64,000 bases of DNA from RUG13409 sp045546135 (GTDB lineage: Bacteria; Bacillota; Clostridia; Peptostreptococcales; Anaerovoracaceae). Positions 23,433 through 32,971 of the stretch are shown piece by piece. The DNA lies in contig JAZQCD010000006.1 of assembly GCA_045546135.1 (NCBI GenBank), positions 1 to 64,000 of the forward strand. The letters are read 5' to 3'. Both the position numbers and the translations under genes were made by a program. The number at the start of each line of letters is the position of its first letter. Position 1 is the stretch's first letter. The notes beneath the pieces are model-generated. The model was not told the origin of the DNA. It ran no database searches and was given only the letters and a program-made list of their open reading frames with translations.

Positions 23433-25784
23433 ATGAATCTAAAACAATTAAAACCAGGCGAGAGCGCCATCATAAAGACCGTAGGAGGAGAAGGCGCCAC
23501 GCGCCAGCATTTTCTTGATATGGGCGTCATCCCGGGCGCTTTTGTAAAACTTGAAAAGCTGGCTCCTTTGGGAGATCCCATGGAGCTTAGGATCCATGAC
23601 TATTCTCTTACTCTGAGACTTGCTGATGCAGAAAAAATAGAGATAGAGAAGGTAACTGAAAAACTTAAGGATCAGCCAAAGGAAACTGTCAATATAGAGA
23701 AGATAGTTGCAAATAATTCCGTTCATCCGGGCCTTGGTGAAGACGGTAAATTCCATGATAAGAAAACGGAGAATCCTCTTCCGGAGGGTACTGTTTTCAG
23801 TTTTGCTCTTGCAGGTAACCAAAACAGCGGCAAGACTACGCTCTTTAACCAGCTGACAGGATCCAATCAGCATGTTGGAAATTTCCCCGGAGTTACAGTA
23901 GATAGAAAGGATGGCCCGATCAGAGGATTCAGGCTGACTGATGTTGTAGATCTTCCGGGTATCTATTCTCTTTCTCCATATTCCAGTGAGGAACTGGTCT
24001 CAAGGCAGTATATTCTTGAGGAGCATCCTAAAGGCATAATCAACATAGTCGATGCTTCTAATATAGAAAGAAATCTCTACCTTACTTTACAGCTTCTTGA
24101 ACTTGAGACGCCTCTTGTTCTTGCTCTTAATATGATGGACGAAGTAAGAGAAAACGGCGGTTCCATAGATGTCAATGCAATGGAGGAGATGCTCGGAGTC
24201 CCTGTTGTGCCCATTTCTGCATCAAAGAATGAAGGCGTAGACGAGCTTGTAAAGCATGCTCTTCATGTTGCAAAATATCAGGAAAAGCCAATGGTCACAG
24301 ACTTTTGCGCCGATGATTCTCCTGTGCACAGATGCATACACAGTATCATGACCCTCATTAGCGACCATGCAAAGGCGGCTGATCTTCCGGTCAGGTTTGC
24401 AGCTACCAAGCTTGTAGAAGGAGATGAGAAGGTCCTCAATGCCCTTGAACTCAGTCAAAATGAGAAGGAGACCATAGAGCATATCATCCTGCAGCTTGAA
24501 GAAGAAAGCGGCCTTGACAGGAGCGCAGCAATTGCTGATATGCGTTTCTCTTTCATCCACGGAGTATGCTCAAAGACAGTCATCCGTCCTCACGAAACAA
24601 AGGAGAGGATAAGGAGCAACAAGATAGACAAGATCCTTACAGGAAAGTTTACAGCAGTCCCTGCATTCATACTCATAATGTGGCTCATAGCATGGCTTAC
24701 CTTCGATGTCATAGGTGCATGGGGGCAGGGCATACTTGAAGATCTCATCGGGAAACTTACTGTATCTGTAGATACTTTTATGGCAGCGCACAATGTGTCC
24801 GATGCTGTAAGGAGCCTCGTTGTAGAGGGTGTATTTGCTGGCGTAGGAAGCGTTCTTTCCTTTATACCTATCATAGTAGTCCTTTTCTTCTTCCTTTCCA
24901 TGCTTGAAGACTCTGGATATATGGCAAGAGTCGCATTCGTCATGGACAAGATCTTAAGGAGGATAGGCCTTTCCGGAAGGAGCATAGTACCTATGCTCAT
25001 AGGTTTCGGATGCTCCGTTCCTGCAGTCATGTCAGGAAGGACTCTTCCGTCAGAAAGAGACCGCAAAATGACAATAATCATGATACCATTCATGAGCTGC
25101 TCTGCTAAGATACCTATCTACGGATTCTTTGTAGATGCATTCTTTGAAGATCACAAGGGCATCATTATGGTAGGACTTTATGTTTTATCCATAATCATAG
25201 GCATCATAGTTATACTCATTGCAAAGAAAACAGGATTTAAAGGCGAACCGGTTCCTTTCGTCATGGAACTTCCTACATACAGGCTCCCGGGACTTAAGAC
25301 TACTCTCATGCTTCTTTGGGAAAAGGCAAAGGACTTCCTTACAAGAGCCTTCACCATCATATTCCTAGCAAGCATAGTAGTATGGCTCCTTCAGAGCTTT
25401 GACTTTAGACTTAATTTTGTTACAGACAAGAGCGTCAGCATCCTTGCTGTTATTTGCGGATTCATAGCTCCATTATTTGCGCCTCTTGGTTTTGGCAACT
25501 GGCAGTCAGCTACCTCTCTCATATCCGGTTTCCTTGCAAAGGAAAGCGTAGTAGGGACCCTGGAAGTGCTCTTCCCCGGAGAAGCTCTTTACAGCATAAT
25601 GGGACCTGCAGCTGCAGCATCTATGCTCGTATTCTGCCTTCTCTATACTCCTTGCGTTGCAGCCATATCTGCTATAAAGAGGGAACTTGGCGGTAAATGG
25701 GCCATAAGCATATGCTTTGGACAATGCATTGTTGCTTGGATATGCGCCTTTATAACGCACCTTATCTGCAGCGCCCTGATGTAA
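23433..25784 (+). CDS. feoB: Ferrous iron transporter, FeoA-FeoB fusion
   Basis: A 783-residue Fe(II) uptake protein. Residues 1-75 are a FeoA (SH3-like) domain, normally a separate small protein. The G domain follows, with G1 GNQNSGKTT near residue 128, G3 DLPGIYSL and G4 NMMD, then about eight membrane helices with the Gate regions (FIPIIVVLFFF, IGFGCSVPA). It lies in a row with an ABC transporter and an amidohydrolase with short gaps. I see no Fur box, though one could be hidden in the coding region upstream. Confidence 0.95.
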   Translation: MNLKQLKPGESAIIKTVGGEGATRQHFLDMGVIPGAFVKLEKLAPLGDPMELRIHDYSLTLRLADAEKIEIEKVTEKLKDQPKETVNIEKIVANNSVHPGLGEDGKFHDKKTENPLPEGTVFSFALAGNQNSGKTTLFNQLTGSNQHVGNFPGVTVDRKDGPIRGFRLTDVVDLPGIYSLSPYSSEELVSRQYILEEHPKGIINIVDASNIERNLYLTLQLLELETPLVLALNMMDEVRENGGSIDVNAMEEMLGVPVVPISASKNEGVDELVKHALHVAKYQEKPMVTDFCADDSPVHRCIHSIMTLISDHAKAADLPVRFAATKLVEGDEKVLNALELSQNEKETIEHIILQLEEESGLDRSAAIADMRFSFIHGVCSKTVIRPHETKERIRSNKIDKILTGKFTAVPAFILIMWLIAWLTFDVIGAWGQGILEDLIGKLTVSVDTFMAAHNVSDAVRSLVVEGVFAGVGSVLSFIPIIVVLFFFLSMLEDSGYMARVAFVMDKILRRIGLSGRSIVPMLIGFGCSVPAVMSGRTLPSERDRKMTIIMIPFMSCSAKIPIYGFFVDAFFEDHKGIIMVGLYVLSIIIGIIVILIAKKTGFKGEPVPFVMELPTYRLPGLKTTLMLLWEKAKDFLTRAFTIIFLASIVVWLLQSFDFRLNFVTDKSVSILAVICGFIAPLFAPLGFGNWQSATSLISGFLAKESVVGTLEVLFPGEALYSIMGPAAAASMLVFCLLYTPCVAAISAIKRELGGKWAISICFGQCIVAWICAFITHLICSALM

Positions 25785-25819
25785 AAATGAAATAGAGATC
25801 AACTTGTAGGACATATACC

Positions 25820-26686
25820 ATGATCAAAAAAGCAGATTGTCACATACATATGGTACTTGACGGAGTCTCTGATTTCAGAGATGCCATGAAAAGGCACAGA
25901 GAGTCTCCTGACTATAAATTCATAAGAAAGACCCTCGAAAGCTATGCAGATGCCGGTATCTACTATCTTCGCGACGGCGGAGATAAATACGGCGCCTGCC
26001 TTGCAGCAAGAGAGATAGCCCCGGAATACGGCATATCCTATCTGACGCCTTACTTTCCCATATACAAAGCAGGGTGCTACGGCAGGTTCATAGGAGAGGG
26101 CTTCGAATACGAAAACGACTTTTACAGACTCGTAAAGGAGATCAAATCAAAGAAAGCAAACTTTCTTAAGATAATGGTCTCAGGGATCGTAGATTTCGAT
26201 CACTACGGTCAGTTCATTTATGAAGGTCCCGATGCAAAGACCATAAAGGAAATGGTCCATGTAGGACATGAAGAGGGTCTCAAAGTTATGGCCCATGCCA
26301 GCGGAGAGAGATATCTTGAAGCAGTCATAGAAGCAGGAACTGACAGCGTTGAGCATGGATTCTATATAAACAACGACTGCCTCATTGAAATGTCCGAAAG
26401 AGGCACCATATGGGTACCGACCGTATCCACTGTAGGTAATCTCATAGAAGATGATAGGTATCCAAGAGAAGTCACTCAAAAGATCTTTGATGAGCATATG
26501 GCAAGTATTTCTAAAGGCGCAAAGATGGGTGTCAAGATAGGCTGCGGCTCTGATGCAGGCGCATATAAGGTGCCCCATGTTGAAGGACAAAAGACTGAGA
26601 TGACTTATCTTAAGGCAGCCATAGGCGAAGATGCAGAGCGAGTGACCATGGAGGGCAATGATGGAATCTTTAAGAACTTTGTATAA
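25820..26686 (+). CDS. Amidohydrolase-superfamily protein
   Basis: A metal-dependent hydrolase of 288 residues. Metal ligands are seen in order: DCHIHM (HxH, residues 6-10), the lysine in ANFLKIMVSG, HASGERY, SVEHGF and the final CGSDAGAY aspartate. It belongs to the Met-dep_hydrolase / imidazolonepropionase-like group, and the substrate is not evident. At 288 residues it is shorter than most (about 400), with the N- and C-terminal beta-sandwich parts reduced. The serine dehydratase start lies inside its last codons, so the two are translationally coupled. Confidence 0.75.
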   Translation: MIKKADCHIHMVLDGVSDFRDAMKRHRESPDYKFIRKTLESYADAGIYYLRDGGDKYGACLAAREIAPEYGISYLTPYFPIYKAGCYGRFIGEGFEYENDFYRLVKEIKSKKANFLKIMVSGIVDFDHYGQFIYEGPDAKTIKEMVHVGHEEGLKVMAHASGERYLEAVIEAGTDSVEHGFYINNDCLIEMSERGTIWVPTVSTVGNLIEDDRYPREVTQKIFDEHMASISKGAKMGVKIGCGSDAGAYKVPHVEGQKTEMTYLKAAIGEDAERVTMEGNDGIFKNFV

Positions 26687-27851
26687 GGTAGGCCTTGGTC
26701 CCTCAAGTTCCCATACCTTTGGTCCTAAAGCGGCGGCTGAACTTTTCAAAAGCAGAAATCCGGACGCTGACCACTATACAGTCATACTTTACGGATCCCT
26801 TGCTTTGACAGGTACAGGCCATGGCACAGGAAAATCCATAAGGAGCGTCCTGGATAATGTATCGATCATTCCTGATGATCAAAATACTCCTGTACCTCAC
26901 CCAAATACAATGGACTTCATAGCTCTCAAAAACGGCAGTGAGCTTGGCACCATGAGGATCATGAGCATAGGCGGAGGCGCCATAGAAGTTGACGGAGAAG
27001 TCCTTCCAAAGGAAAGGGACGTATATCACGAAAAGAATTTTGACGAGATCCTCTATAGATGCAAACACGAAGGGATGACCATCCCTGAATATGTGAGAGC
27101 TTGTGAAGGAGACGGTATCTATGATCACCTCAAGATGATATGGGAGACCATGGAAGATTGCATCAAAAGAGGCCTTGAAACAACAGGCATGCTCCCGGGG
27201 CCCCTTGGTATAACGAGAAAGGCAAAGATACTTTCTCAAAGACCTGTAGAAGGTGAGACCCCTGATGTCACTCAGGACAGGATCATCTCGTCCTATGCCT
27301 TTGCTGTTGCCGAAGAAAATGCCTGCGAAGGGACGGTCGTAACAGCTCCTACCTGCGGTGCCGCAGGTGTGCTTCCTGCAGTCCTTTACTATATGCATGA
27401 GAACAGAGGCTTTAGTGACGACAAAATACTTGATGCCCTTGCTACGGCAGGAGTCATCGGCAATGTGATCAGGACCAATGCTTCCATATCGGGAGCAGAA
27501 GCAGGTTGCCAGGCAGAGATAGGATCTGCCTGCAGCATGGCGGCAGCTGCTGTAGCTCAGGCCTATGGTTTTTCACTTCACCAGATAGAATATGCAGCAG
27601 AAGTAGCTATGGAGCATTCACTTGGCCTTACCTGCGATCCTGTACAGGGCCTTGTTCAGATACCTTGTATAGAAAGATGCGCAGTCGCTGCCATGAGAGC
27701 CATGAACTGTGTATCAATAGCGAGATTTCTTGCTGATACCAGAAAGATATCATTTGACAATGTGGTCGATACAATGTATCGTACCGGAAAGGATATTTCG
27801 CCTCTTTACCGCGAGACCTCAGAAGGTGGTCTCGCAAGGCTTTACGAATAA
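26661..27851 (+). CDS. sdaA: L-serine dehydratase, iron-sulfur type, single chain
   Basis: L-serine ammonia-lyase producing pyruvate and ammonia with a [4Fe-4S] cluster, 396 residues. The beta domain is first (GPSSSHTFGPKAAAELF near the N-terminus, where the serine-rich loop sits), and the alpha domain follows with VVTAPTCGAAGVLPAV and the cysteines in TCDPVQGLVQIPCIERC that bind the cluster. The ATG at 26661 is preferred over 26658 because GGAGGG lies at better spacing. It overlaps the amidohydrolase gene by 26 nt. With peptidases around it, the gene fits amino-acid fermentation. Confidence 0.93.
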   Translation: MESLRTLYKVGLGPSSSHTFGPKAAAELFKSRNPDADHYTVILYGSLALTGTGHGTGKSIRSVLDNVSIIPDDQNTPVPHPNTMDFIALKNGSELGTMRIMSIGGGAIEVDGEVLPKERDVYHEKNFDEILYRCKHEGMTIPEYVRACEGDGIYDHLKMIWETMEDCIKRGLETTGMLPGPLGITRKAKILSQRPVEGETPDVTQDRIISSYAFAVAEENACEGTVVTAPTCGAAGVLPAVLYYMHENRGFSDDKILDALATAGVIGNVIRTNASISGAEAGCQAEIGSACSMAAAAVAQAYGFSLHQIEYAAEVAMEHSLGLTCDPVQGLVQIPCIERCAVAAMRAMNCVSIARFLADTRKISFDNVVDTMYRTGKDISPLYRETSEGGLARLYE

Positions 27852-27869
27852 TAGTATTGATCGTTTCTG

Positions 27870-28038
27870 GCGCTGCATGTGGAACCATTCTGAAAAGCAT
27901 ATGGAGGGGGCAAGCAAGACTTTCTGCTAAGACTTGTCTGCAAAATGGGCGGTAGCCCAATTTTGCAGAAACAAGTCTCAGAAAGGCTTGCGTGAAGCCC
28001 ACGGAATCTGCTTTGAACGGGTGGTCCACATGCAGCGC
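27870..28038 (+). ncRNA. Structured intergenic element E2
   Basis: A 169-nt element between sdaA and pepT. A perfect 14-bp outer stem (GCGCTGCATGTGGA at 27870-27883, complement 28025-28038); P2 GCAAGC/GCTTGC (27910-27915, 27986-27991); P3 CTTTCTG/CAGAAAG (27920-27926, 27979-27985); CTAA / T internal loop; P4 GACTTGT/ACAAGTC (27931-27937, 27971-27977); P5 CTGCAAAAT/ATTTTGCAG capped by GGGC-GGTA-GCCC. It has the same plan as E1 and E3, with P4 and P5 sequences exchanged in paired fashion. No known class recognised. Confidence 0.65.
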
Positions 28039-28083
28039 ACATAAGATATATAAGATACACAAGATAAAAAGGAGATCTGTATA

Positions 28084-29292
28084 ATGGATGTAGTAGAAAG
28101 ATTCTTGAATTATGTAAGCTTTGAGACCACATCAGATGAGCACAGCGAGACCTGCCCCTCATCACCAAAGGAACTTGAACTTGCAAAGTATATAAAAGAA
28201 GACCTTGAAAAAATAGGCATGAGCGAAGTTCGTATGGACGAAAACGGTTATGTCTACGGACGCCTTCCTGCAAGCAAAGGATGTGAAGCTTGGGATGTGA
28301 TAGGCCTTATAGCTCATATGGATACATCTCCTGATGCTCCGGGAGCAAATATAAAGACTAGGCAGTTCGTTTACGAAGGAGGAGACATAGTACTAAACGA
28401 CAAAGTCTCCATCTCAGCTGAAGAATTTGGTCTTGACTATTTCAAGGGCCAGGAACTCATAGTTACTGACGGAACTACGCTCCTTGGAGCAGATGACAAA
28501 GCAGGCGCTGCAGAGATAGTATCTGCGATGGAATATCTCATTGTCCATCCTGAAGAAAAGCATGGAAAGATCTTAGTTGCTTTCACGCCTGACGAGGAGA
28601 TAGGAAGAGGCACCGATCACTTCGACCTTGAGCATTTCCCAGCAAAGTTTGCATATACACTTGACGGCGGCAGGATAGACAGTCTTGAATATGAATGCTT
28701 CAATGCTGCTTCATGCAAAGTCGTCGTAAACGGACTTAACATACATCCGGGTTCTGCAAAGAACAAGATGAAGAATTCTCTTCTTATTGCAAATGAATTC
28801 ATCAACATGCTTCCTCCTGCAGAAACTCCTGCACACACAGAAGGTTATGAAGGTTTCTATCATGTTGCTGAGATGTGCGGAGATGAGACCCAGACTACTA
28901 TCTCTATGATCATCAGGGATCACGACAGAAAGAGCTTTGAAGCAAGAAAGAATTATATACTTCATGCAGCATCCTATCTCAATGAGAAGTACGGTAAGGA
29001 TACAGTAGTGCCACTTCTTAAGGATTCTTACTACAATATGAGAGAAAAGCTTGAACCTTGCATGTATATAATCGACAGAGCCACCAAGGCTTTCAATGAA
29101 CTTGGCGTAGATATAAAGCCAACTCCTATAAGAGGGGGAACAGACGGAGCCCAGCTCTCATTCAAGGGTCTTCCGTGTCCAAATCTTCCAACAGGAGGAG
29201 AGAACTATCACAGCGTAAAAGAATTCGTTTCAGTAGACGCCATGAGACTCATGATCAAGGCAGTTGTAAAAATAGTAACTATGGGGGAATAA
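28084..29292 (+). CDS. pepT: Peptidase T (tripeptide aminopeptidase)
   Basis: An M20B two-zinc aminopeptidase of 402 residues that releases the N-terminal residue of tripeptides in the cytoplasm. Seen motifs: IAHMDTSPDAPG (zinc-binding His-x-Asp), TTLLGADDKAGAAEI, FTPDEEIGRGTDHFD (catalytic glutamate) and PIRGGTDGAQLSF. The length is standard. Start 28084 follows AAGGAG. Element E2 lies upstream, and a small membrane protein gene follows after 3 nt. Confidence 0.95.
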   Translation: MDVVERFLNYVSFETTSDEHSETCPSSPKELELAKYIKEDLEKIGMSEVRMDENGYVYGRLPASKGCEAWDVIGLIAHMDTSPDAPGANIKTRQFVYEGGDIVLNDKVSISAEEFGLDYFKGQELIVTDGTTLLGADDKAGAAEIVSAMEYLIVHPEEKHGKILVAFTPDEEIGRGTDHFDLEHFPAKFAYTLDGGRIDSLEYECFNAASCKVVVNGLNIHPGSAKNKMKNSLLIANEFINMLPPAETPAHTEGYEGFYHVAEMCGDETQTTISMIIRDHDRKSFEARKNYILHAASYLNEKYGKDTVVPLLKDSYYNMREKLEPCMYIIDRATKAFNELGVDIKPTPIRGGTDGAQLSFKGLPCPNLPTGGENYHSVKEFVSVDAMRLMIKAVVKIVTMGE

Positions 29293-29295
29293 ATA

Positions 29296-29490
29296 ATGAA
29301 ACTGAACAAAACAGCAGCATTTATAATCTTTATCATACTTTGCATAGGTCTTTGGAATCTCTTTGATTTCCTTACAGCAACATTCATTACAAAAAGCGTA
29401 TATGTGTTCAATTTCCAAAGCGGAGTACTCTATCCGGGACTCATATCTGCAATGGTAGGAATGTTCACTTTTTTAAGAGGCGATAAATAA
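29296..29490 (+). CDS. Small membrane protein, unknown function
   Basis: A 64-residue protein with two predicted membrane helices (about 8-29 and 41-59) and short charged ends. It starts 3 nt after pepT with GGGGGAA as ribosome-binding site and is probably cotranscribed. I recognise no family. Confidence 0.65.
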   Translation: MKLNKTAAFIIFIILCIGLWNLFDFLTATFITKSVYVFNFQSGVLYPGLISAMVGMFTFLRGDK

Positions 29491-29520
29491 GGTAAAAAGA
29501 TAAGAGGTCATAGGGTATCT

Positions 29521-30456
29521 ATGTTTAAGAACACTATTCCTGAAAAGGAATTGGCAGCTCTGTCAAGGACGGATCTACTCGATCAGATCAACTGTCATGA
29601 AGTCTCACTCTTAAGGAGCATTGGGGCAGGGGATCTTCTTAAGGAGATGGAACCGTCAGGAGCATTATGCCGCTTCCTTGTAAAATGGATATATAAAAAA
29701 GGTGACAGAGACGGCACGAGAAAAAGAGCTGTTCGCATTTTGTGTTTCTTTGCGCCTTCGACAATACTCAAAGAGTACTTTCAAAGCGAGCATTGCGTCG
29801 TTATAGGATTCAACCATCCCTCCCTTGGGGAGATATTCAGGCTCCTTTACAACGGATTTGAGTATTATCCTGACAGAGAGTTCCTTTTTCCTGTGAATAT
29901 CCCCTGGTATGAGACGCTTACTCCTGTCATTTCCATATTAAAAGAGATAGGCATCACCATTACGCCCATCATCACACCAAAGACGGAATCGAAGCTTCAA
30001 AAAAAGTTTGAAGGGGATGAAGAAAAACTTGCAAACATCGAGCACTTTAAGATAGCCTTCGAAAGAAGATATATGACAGAAGTCAAAGAGTGCGCCGAAA
30101 AGAACGGTATCATAGTCGTTGCTCCTTCTGCAACAAGGCAGGCCGATGTCTTTGTAGATGAAATAGCAAGAAGAGGAGAGGGACATATACATCCTACCAT
30201 GACTCTGATAGCGCACAGGATCTGCAAAGATGAGGATGCCAATGTAACTTTTCTTCCTGTCACAATTTTCGAACCTGAGAACAATGACAGGAAATTCAAT
30301 CTCTTTAAAGATTACGGCATATATCCTTGTGAACCATTCTCAGGTAAAGAGGCCTATGAACTTTCAAAGGGTCACAGCAGAGAACTTGACTATCAGTTTC
30401 TAAAACGTATAGATGAAGTCTATTCCTTAAGACACAAGGAAAGAAAGAACGCTTAA
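29521..30456 (+). CDS. Divergent PlsC-like acyltransferase (tentative)
   Basis: A 311-residue soluble-looking protein. FNHPSLGEI near residue 98 resembles the acyltransferase H-x4-D box, but with Glu in place of Asp. VVAPSATRQ near residue 200 sits where the FPEGTRS box would be, and VTFLPVTIFEP resembles the downstream hydrophobic-proline motif. This suggests a remote 1-acylglycerol-phosphate acyltransferase-like fold. No membrane anchor is clear. An alternative is an unrelated protein of unknown function. It follows the small membrane protein by 30 nt and ends before a bidirectional terminator. Confidence 0.45.
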   Translation: MFKNTIPEKELAALSRTDLLDQINCHEVSLLRSIGAGDLLKEMEPSGALCRFLVKWIYKKGDRDGTRKRAVRILCFFAPSTILKEYFQSEHCVVIGFNHPSLGEIFRLLYNGFEYYPDREFLFPVNIPWYETLTPVISILKEIGITITPIITPKTESKLQKKFEGDEEKLANIEHFKIAFERRYMTEVKECAEKNGIIVVAPSATRQADVFVDEIARRGEGHIHPTMTLIAHRICKDEDANVTFLPVTIFEPENNDRKFNLFKDYGIYPCEPFSGKEAYELSKGHSRELDYQFLKRIDEVYSLRHKERKNA

Positions 30457-30533
30457 AAATATTCATGGAATAGTTCAATGCTATCAGGCTGCTCATTTTT
30501 TTCAAGAAGAAGTTTTATATAGACAAAAGTAAA

Positions 30534-30561
30534 ACGAGATCCCAAAACCTTGGGATCTCGT
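30534..30561. terminator. Bidirectional terminator, convergent genes
   Basis: A perfect 11-bp stem (ACGAGATCCCA, 30534-30544; complement 30551-30561) with a 6-nt loop. T-rich sequence lies to the right and A-rich to the left, serving both the acyltransferase-like gene and the minus-strand nucleotidase gene. Confidence 0.85.
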
Positions 30562-30639
30562 CTTCTATTTTTAATAGTTTTGGCTTTATGCTAAGCTGAC
30601 TTTTTGCCAGGCTATAAGCTTTTAGGCCAGATCATAAGA

Positions 30640-32799
30640 TCAGATTCTGTTCTTTCTTACTACATATGCCATGGATATAGCTAAAACGATGCTCATTGCA
30701 GCGACCATTACATATGTCATGGTCCGGTCGCTTGTAGGTGGAGATACCTTGTCAGGAAGCTGGATCTTTGTGACTACGAAGAGTGGTGCCCCTTCAGCTG
30801 TAGCATCTATCTTAAATGCAGTCGGTCTATCTCCATCATGCAAGTATTCTAGTACGCTGTAGACCAGAGTACCGCCTTCGACTTTGACATCTACGATGGA
30901 GTTGCCTTCATCATCTACTGCGAATCCATACTTTTCAGGATCTAGTGGAACGATTATACTTCCGATGTAAACAGTGTCTCCATCCTTGAATGTTCTGTCT
31001 TTAGTAGGAAGCTCATAGTCATCGTCTTTTGGCTCTATCCAAGATGATGCAAGGATCACATATGGTGCTCCTTCCGGGGCTGTTACTTCAGGTTCTGGGA
31101 GAGCCCATTTGCCCTCGATCTTGTATCCGTCTCCGACTTTGACCTTTGGCAGTTTAAGTTCTACTGTGGAAATAGCTTCTGGACCTGCCTCTTCTACGAT
31201 GTTGATCCTTCCCTGAGGTTCAGCATACATAGAAGCAGGGATGACACCGTTCAGCTTTTCAGTGACATAGTCTACTACGACTTCATCAAGAGGAATGGCT
31301 GTATCGAACTGATCTGTTGCAGCCTTGAATGCATAGTATGTATCTCCGCCTGCTGCGCAGAAGTTATTTGTTATAACTGCATATGTCGCGTCAGGATCAA
31401 ATGCTTTTCCATTGATCTCATCGATGGTGACACGCTGAATGGAATTTGGTCCGTAATATGTGGAGCCTGGATAGGTCTCAGCATTGGCATCATATTCTTT
31501 TGCTATATTGATAGTGAATTTCATGCCTGCGACCTGCGGGAATCCGCCGACTGCTGTCGGTGTGCAGAATGTGGATGCTTCTAAGGCTTCGAGAAGTTCG
31601 GAACCCTTTACATAAACGACTGCGAGTGTATTACCGAATGGAAGGACTGTGTTGATGTCTTTCTTTGTAACATCTCCGATATTGATGGCAGCTCTTATAC
31701 CGCCTCCGTTGGTTATAGCAACGACATTATCAGTAGGAACTTCGATTGCGCCGGGGTTTTGCTCTGTAAGAGCCCATATCATTGCATCGGTGATAAAGTC
31801 TCCGTTATTTGTCTCTTCTGTTCTGTTTCCGGGAGCCTTGCTTCCGTTGAGAAGGACTTCGGATACAGCAAACTTGGAACCAAGTGCGTCATTTACTTTT
31901 GTTTTTACTGCTTCAGCTAAAGCTGCGACTTCTTCATCGGTAGATGTGATCTCTGCTACAGGCTTGTTGAAGTTGTCAACTATGGTCTTTGTAGCTTCAT
32001 CGATTACTATGACTCCGATGTTTTCGAACTTTGTTCCTGTTGATTGGATAGGTTCACCGTTTGCGCCTTTAGTCATTACAGTGTGGGAATGACCGTCGAT
32101 GACGAAATCGATGCCGCTTACTGCTGCATACATATCTGTAGATCTGTATGGTTCAGATTCAGCGTCTACGCCAAGGTGAGCAAGTGCTACGACAAGGTCT
32201 ACTTCACCTGTTTTGAGACCGTTTACTGCCTGCTGCACTGCCTCATTTGTTGTTGGGCTTGTGGCATTGGTCAGAAATGTGATCTCAGTGATGAGAGCAG
32301 GGTTTACCTTTGTCTGAGTTTCCGGTGTTTCGATACCTACGAAACCTACGCTGACTCCGCCTTTTTCTACTGTATAGGTAGCTCCGTCGAAGAGAGGAGC
32401 GCCGCCGCTTAAGACGTTAGAGCAGATGAGCGCGAATTCTCTTATCTCCATATTGGATCTAAGTTGTGGATAACCGAAGTCGAATTCATGGTTTCCGAGG
32501 GTAACGACATCGTAACCCACAGCATTCATGAGTTTGACTGCATCAAGACCCTTTTCATAACTTACATTAGGATCTCCTTGGGAGAAATCTCCGGCATCTA
32601 CTAAGATGACATCTGCGCCCTGAGCTTCAAGCTCATCTCTGTAGGCAGCCATCTTTGCATATCCGTCGATAGCACCGTGAACGTCATTTGAATGCAGGAT
32701 GTAAAGCTTTCCTGTCAAGTCTTCTCCGGCAAAGCATGGGATCGCCATAGCGAAGATCATGATTGCTGCAATGAAGACTGCGAATAAACGCTTTTTCAT
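30640..32799 (-). CDS. Secreted, membrane-anchored 5'-nucleotidase / UDP-sugar hydrolase family
   Basis: A 719-residue surface enzyme. A signal peptide ending about AMAIPCFAG is followed by the metallophosphatase domain: ILHSNDVHG, VDAGDFSQGD, LGNHEFDFG, GHSH, all metal ligands present. The 5'-nucleotidase C-terminal substrate domain follows (NNGDFITDAM, NGGGIR, NFCAAGGDTYY). After an additional beta-rich region comes SPPTSDRTMTY, a hydrophobic helix and RKNRI, laid out like a sortase-type anchor though the motif is not canonical. Start 32799 is set by AAGGAGG. It probably feeds extracellular nucleotides to the cell, which is relevant beside a purine operon (inference). Confidence 0.9.
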   Translation of the reverse strand: MKKRLFAVFIAAIMIFAMAIPCFAGEDLTGKLYILHSNDVHGAIDGYAKMAAYRDELEAQGADVILVDAGDFSQGDPNVSYEKGLDAVKLMNAVGYDVVTLGNHEFDFGYPQLRSNMEIREFALICSNVLSGGAPLFDGATYTVEKGGVSVGFVGIETPETQTKVNPALITEITFLTNATSPTTNEAVQQAVNGLKTGEVDLVVALAHLGVDAESEPYRSTDMYAAVSGIDFVIDGHSHTVMTKGANGEPIQSTGTKFENIGVIVIDEATKTIVDNFNKPVAEITSTDEEVAALAEAVKTKVNDALGSKFAVSEVLLNGSKAPGNRTEETNNGDFITDAMIWALTEQNPGAIEVPTDNVVAITNGGGIRAAINIGDVTKKDINTVLPFGNTLAVVYVKGSELLEALEASTFCTPTAVGGFPQVAGMKFTINIAKEYDANAETYPGSTYYGPNSIQRVTIDEINGKAFDPDATYAVITNNFCAAGGDTYYAFKAATDQFDTAIPLDEVVVDYVTEKLNGVIPASMYAEPQGRINIVEEAGPEAISTVELKLPKVKVGDGYKIEGKWALPEPEVTAPEGAPYVILASSWIEPKDDDYELPTKDRTFKDGDTVYIGSIIVPLDPEKYGFAVDDEGNSIVDVKVEGGTLVYSVLEYLHDGDRPTAFKIDATAEGAPLFVVTKIQLPDKVSPPTSDRTMTYVMVAAMSIVLAISMAYVVRKNRI

Positions 32800-32912
32800 A
32801 AAAGACCTCCTTAAACTAATACTTACATACAATAATTATATCAGACTGATGTCAAATATGAGTAACAGTATTTAACAGATTATATATTTTTTATTAAAAA
32901 TTTTGACAACTC

Positions 32913-32949
32913 AAAAAAAAGACTGTCTGCTTTTAGAAACAGACAGTCT
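32913..32949 (-). terminator. Terminator after trkH
   Basis: A 10-bp perfect stem (AGACTGTCTG, 32920-32929; complement 32940-32949). The A-run at 32913-32920 is the U-tract on the minus strand. Confidence 0.85.
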
Positions 32950-32971
32950 GTGATAGGTATATGTGGATCTT

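Noticed and set aside
19280..28038. E1/E2 as group I or II introns, SAM riboswitches or T-boxes
   Set aside because: They lie between intact genes, lack the conserved core motifs of these classes, have no downstream antiterminator-terminator pair and do not interrupt a gene.
32800..32832. Eleven extra N-terminal residues of the nucleotidase
   Set aside because: The AAGGAGG site is placed for the internal ATG at 32799, which also begins a proper signal peptide.
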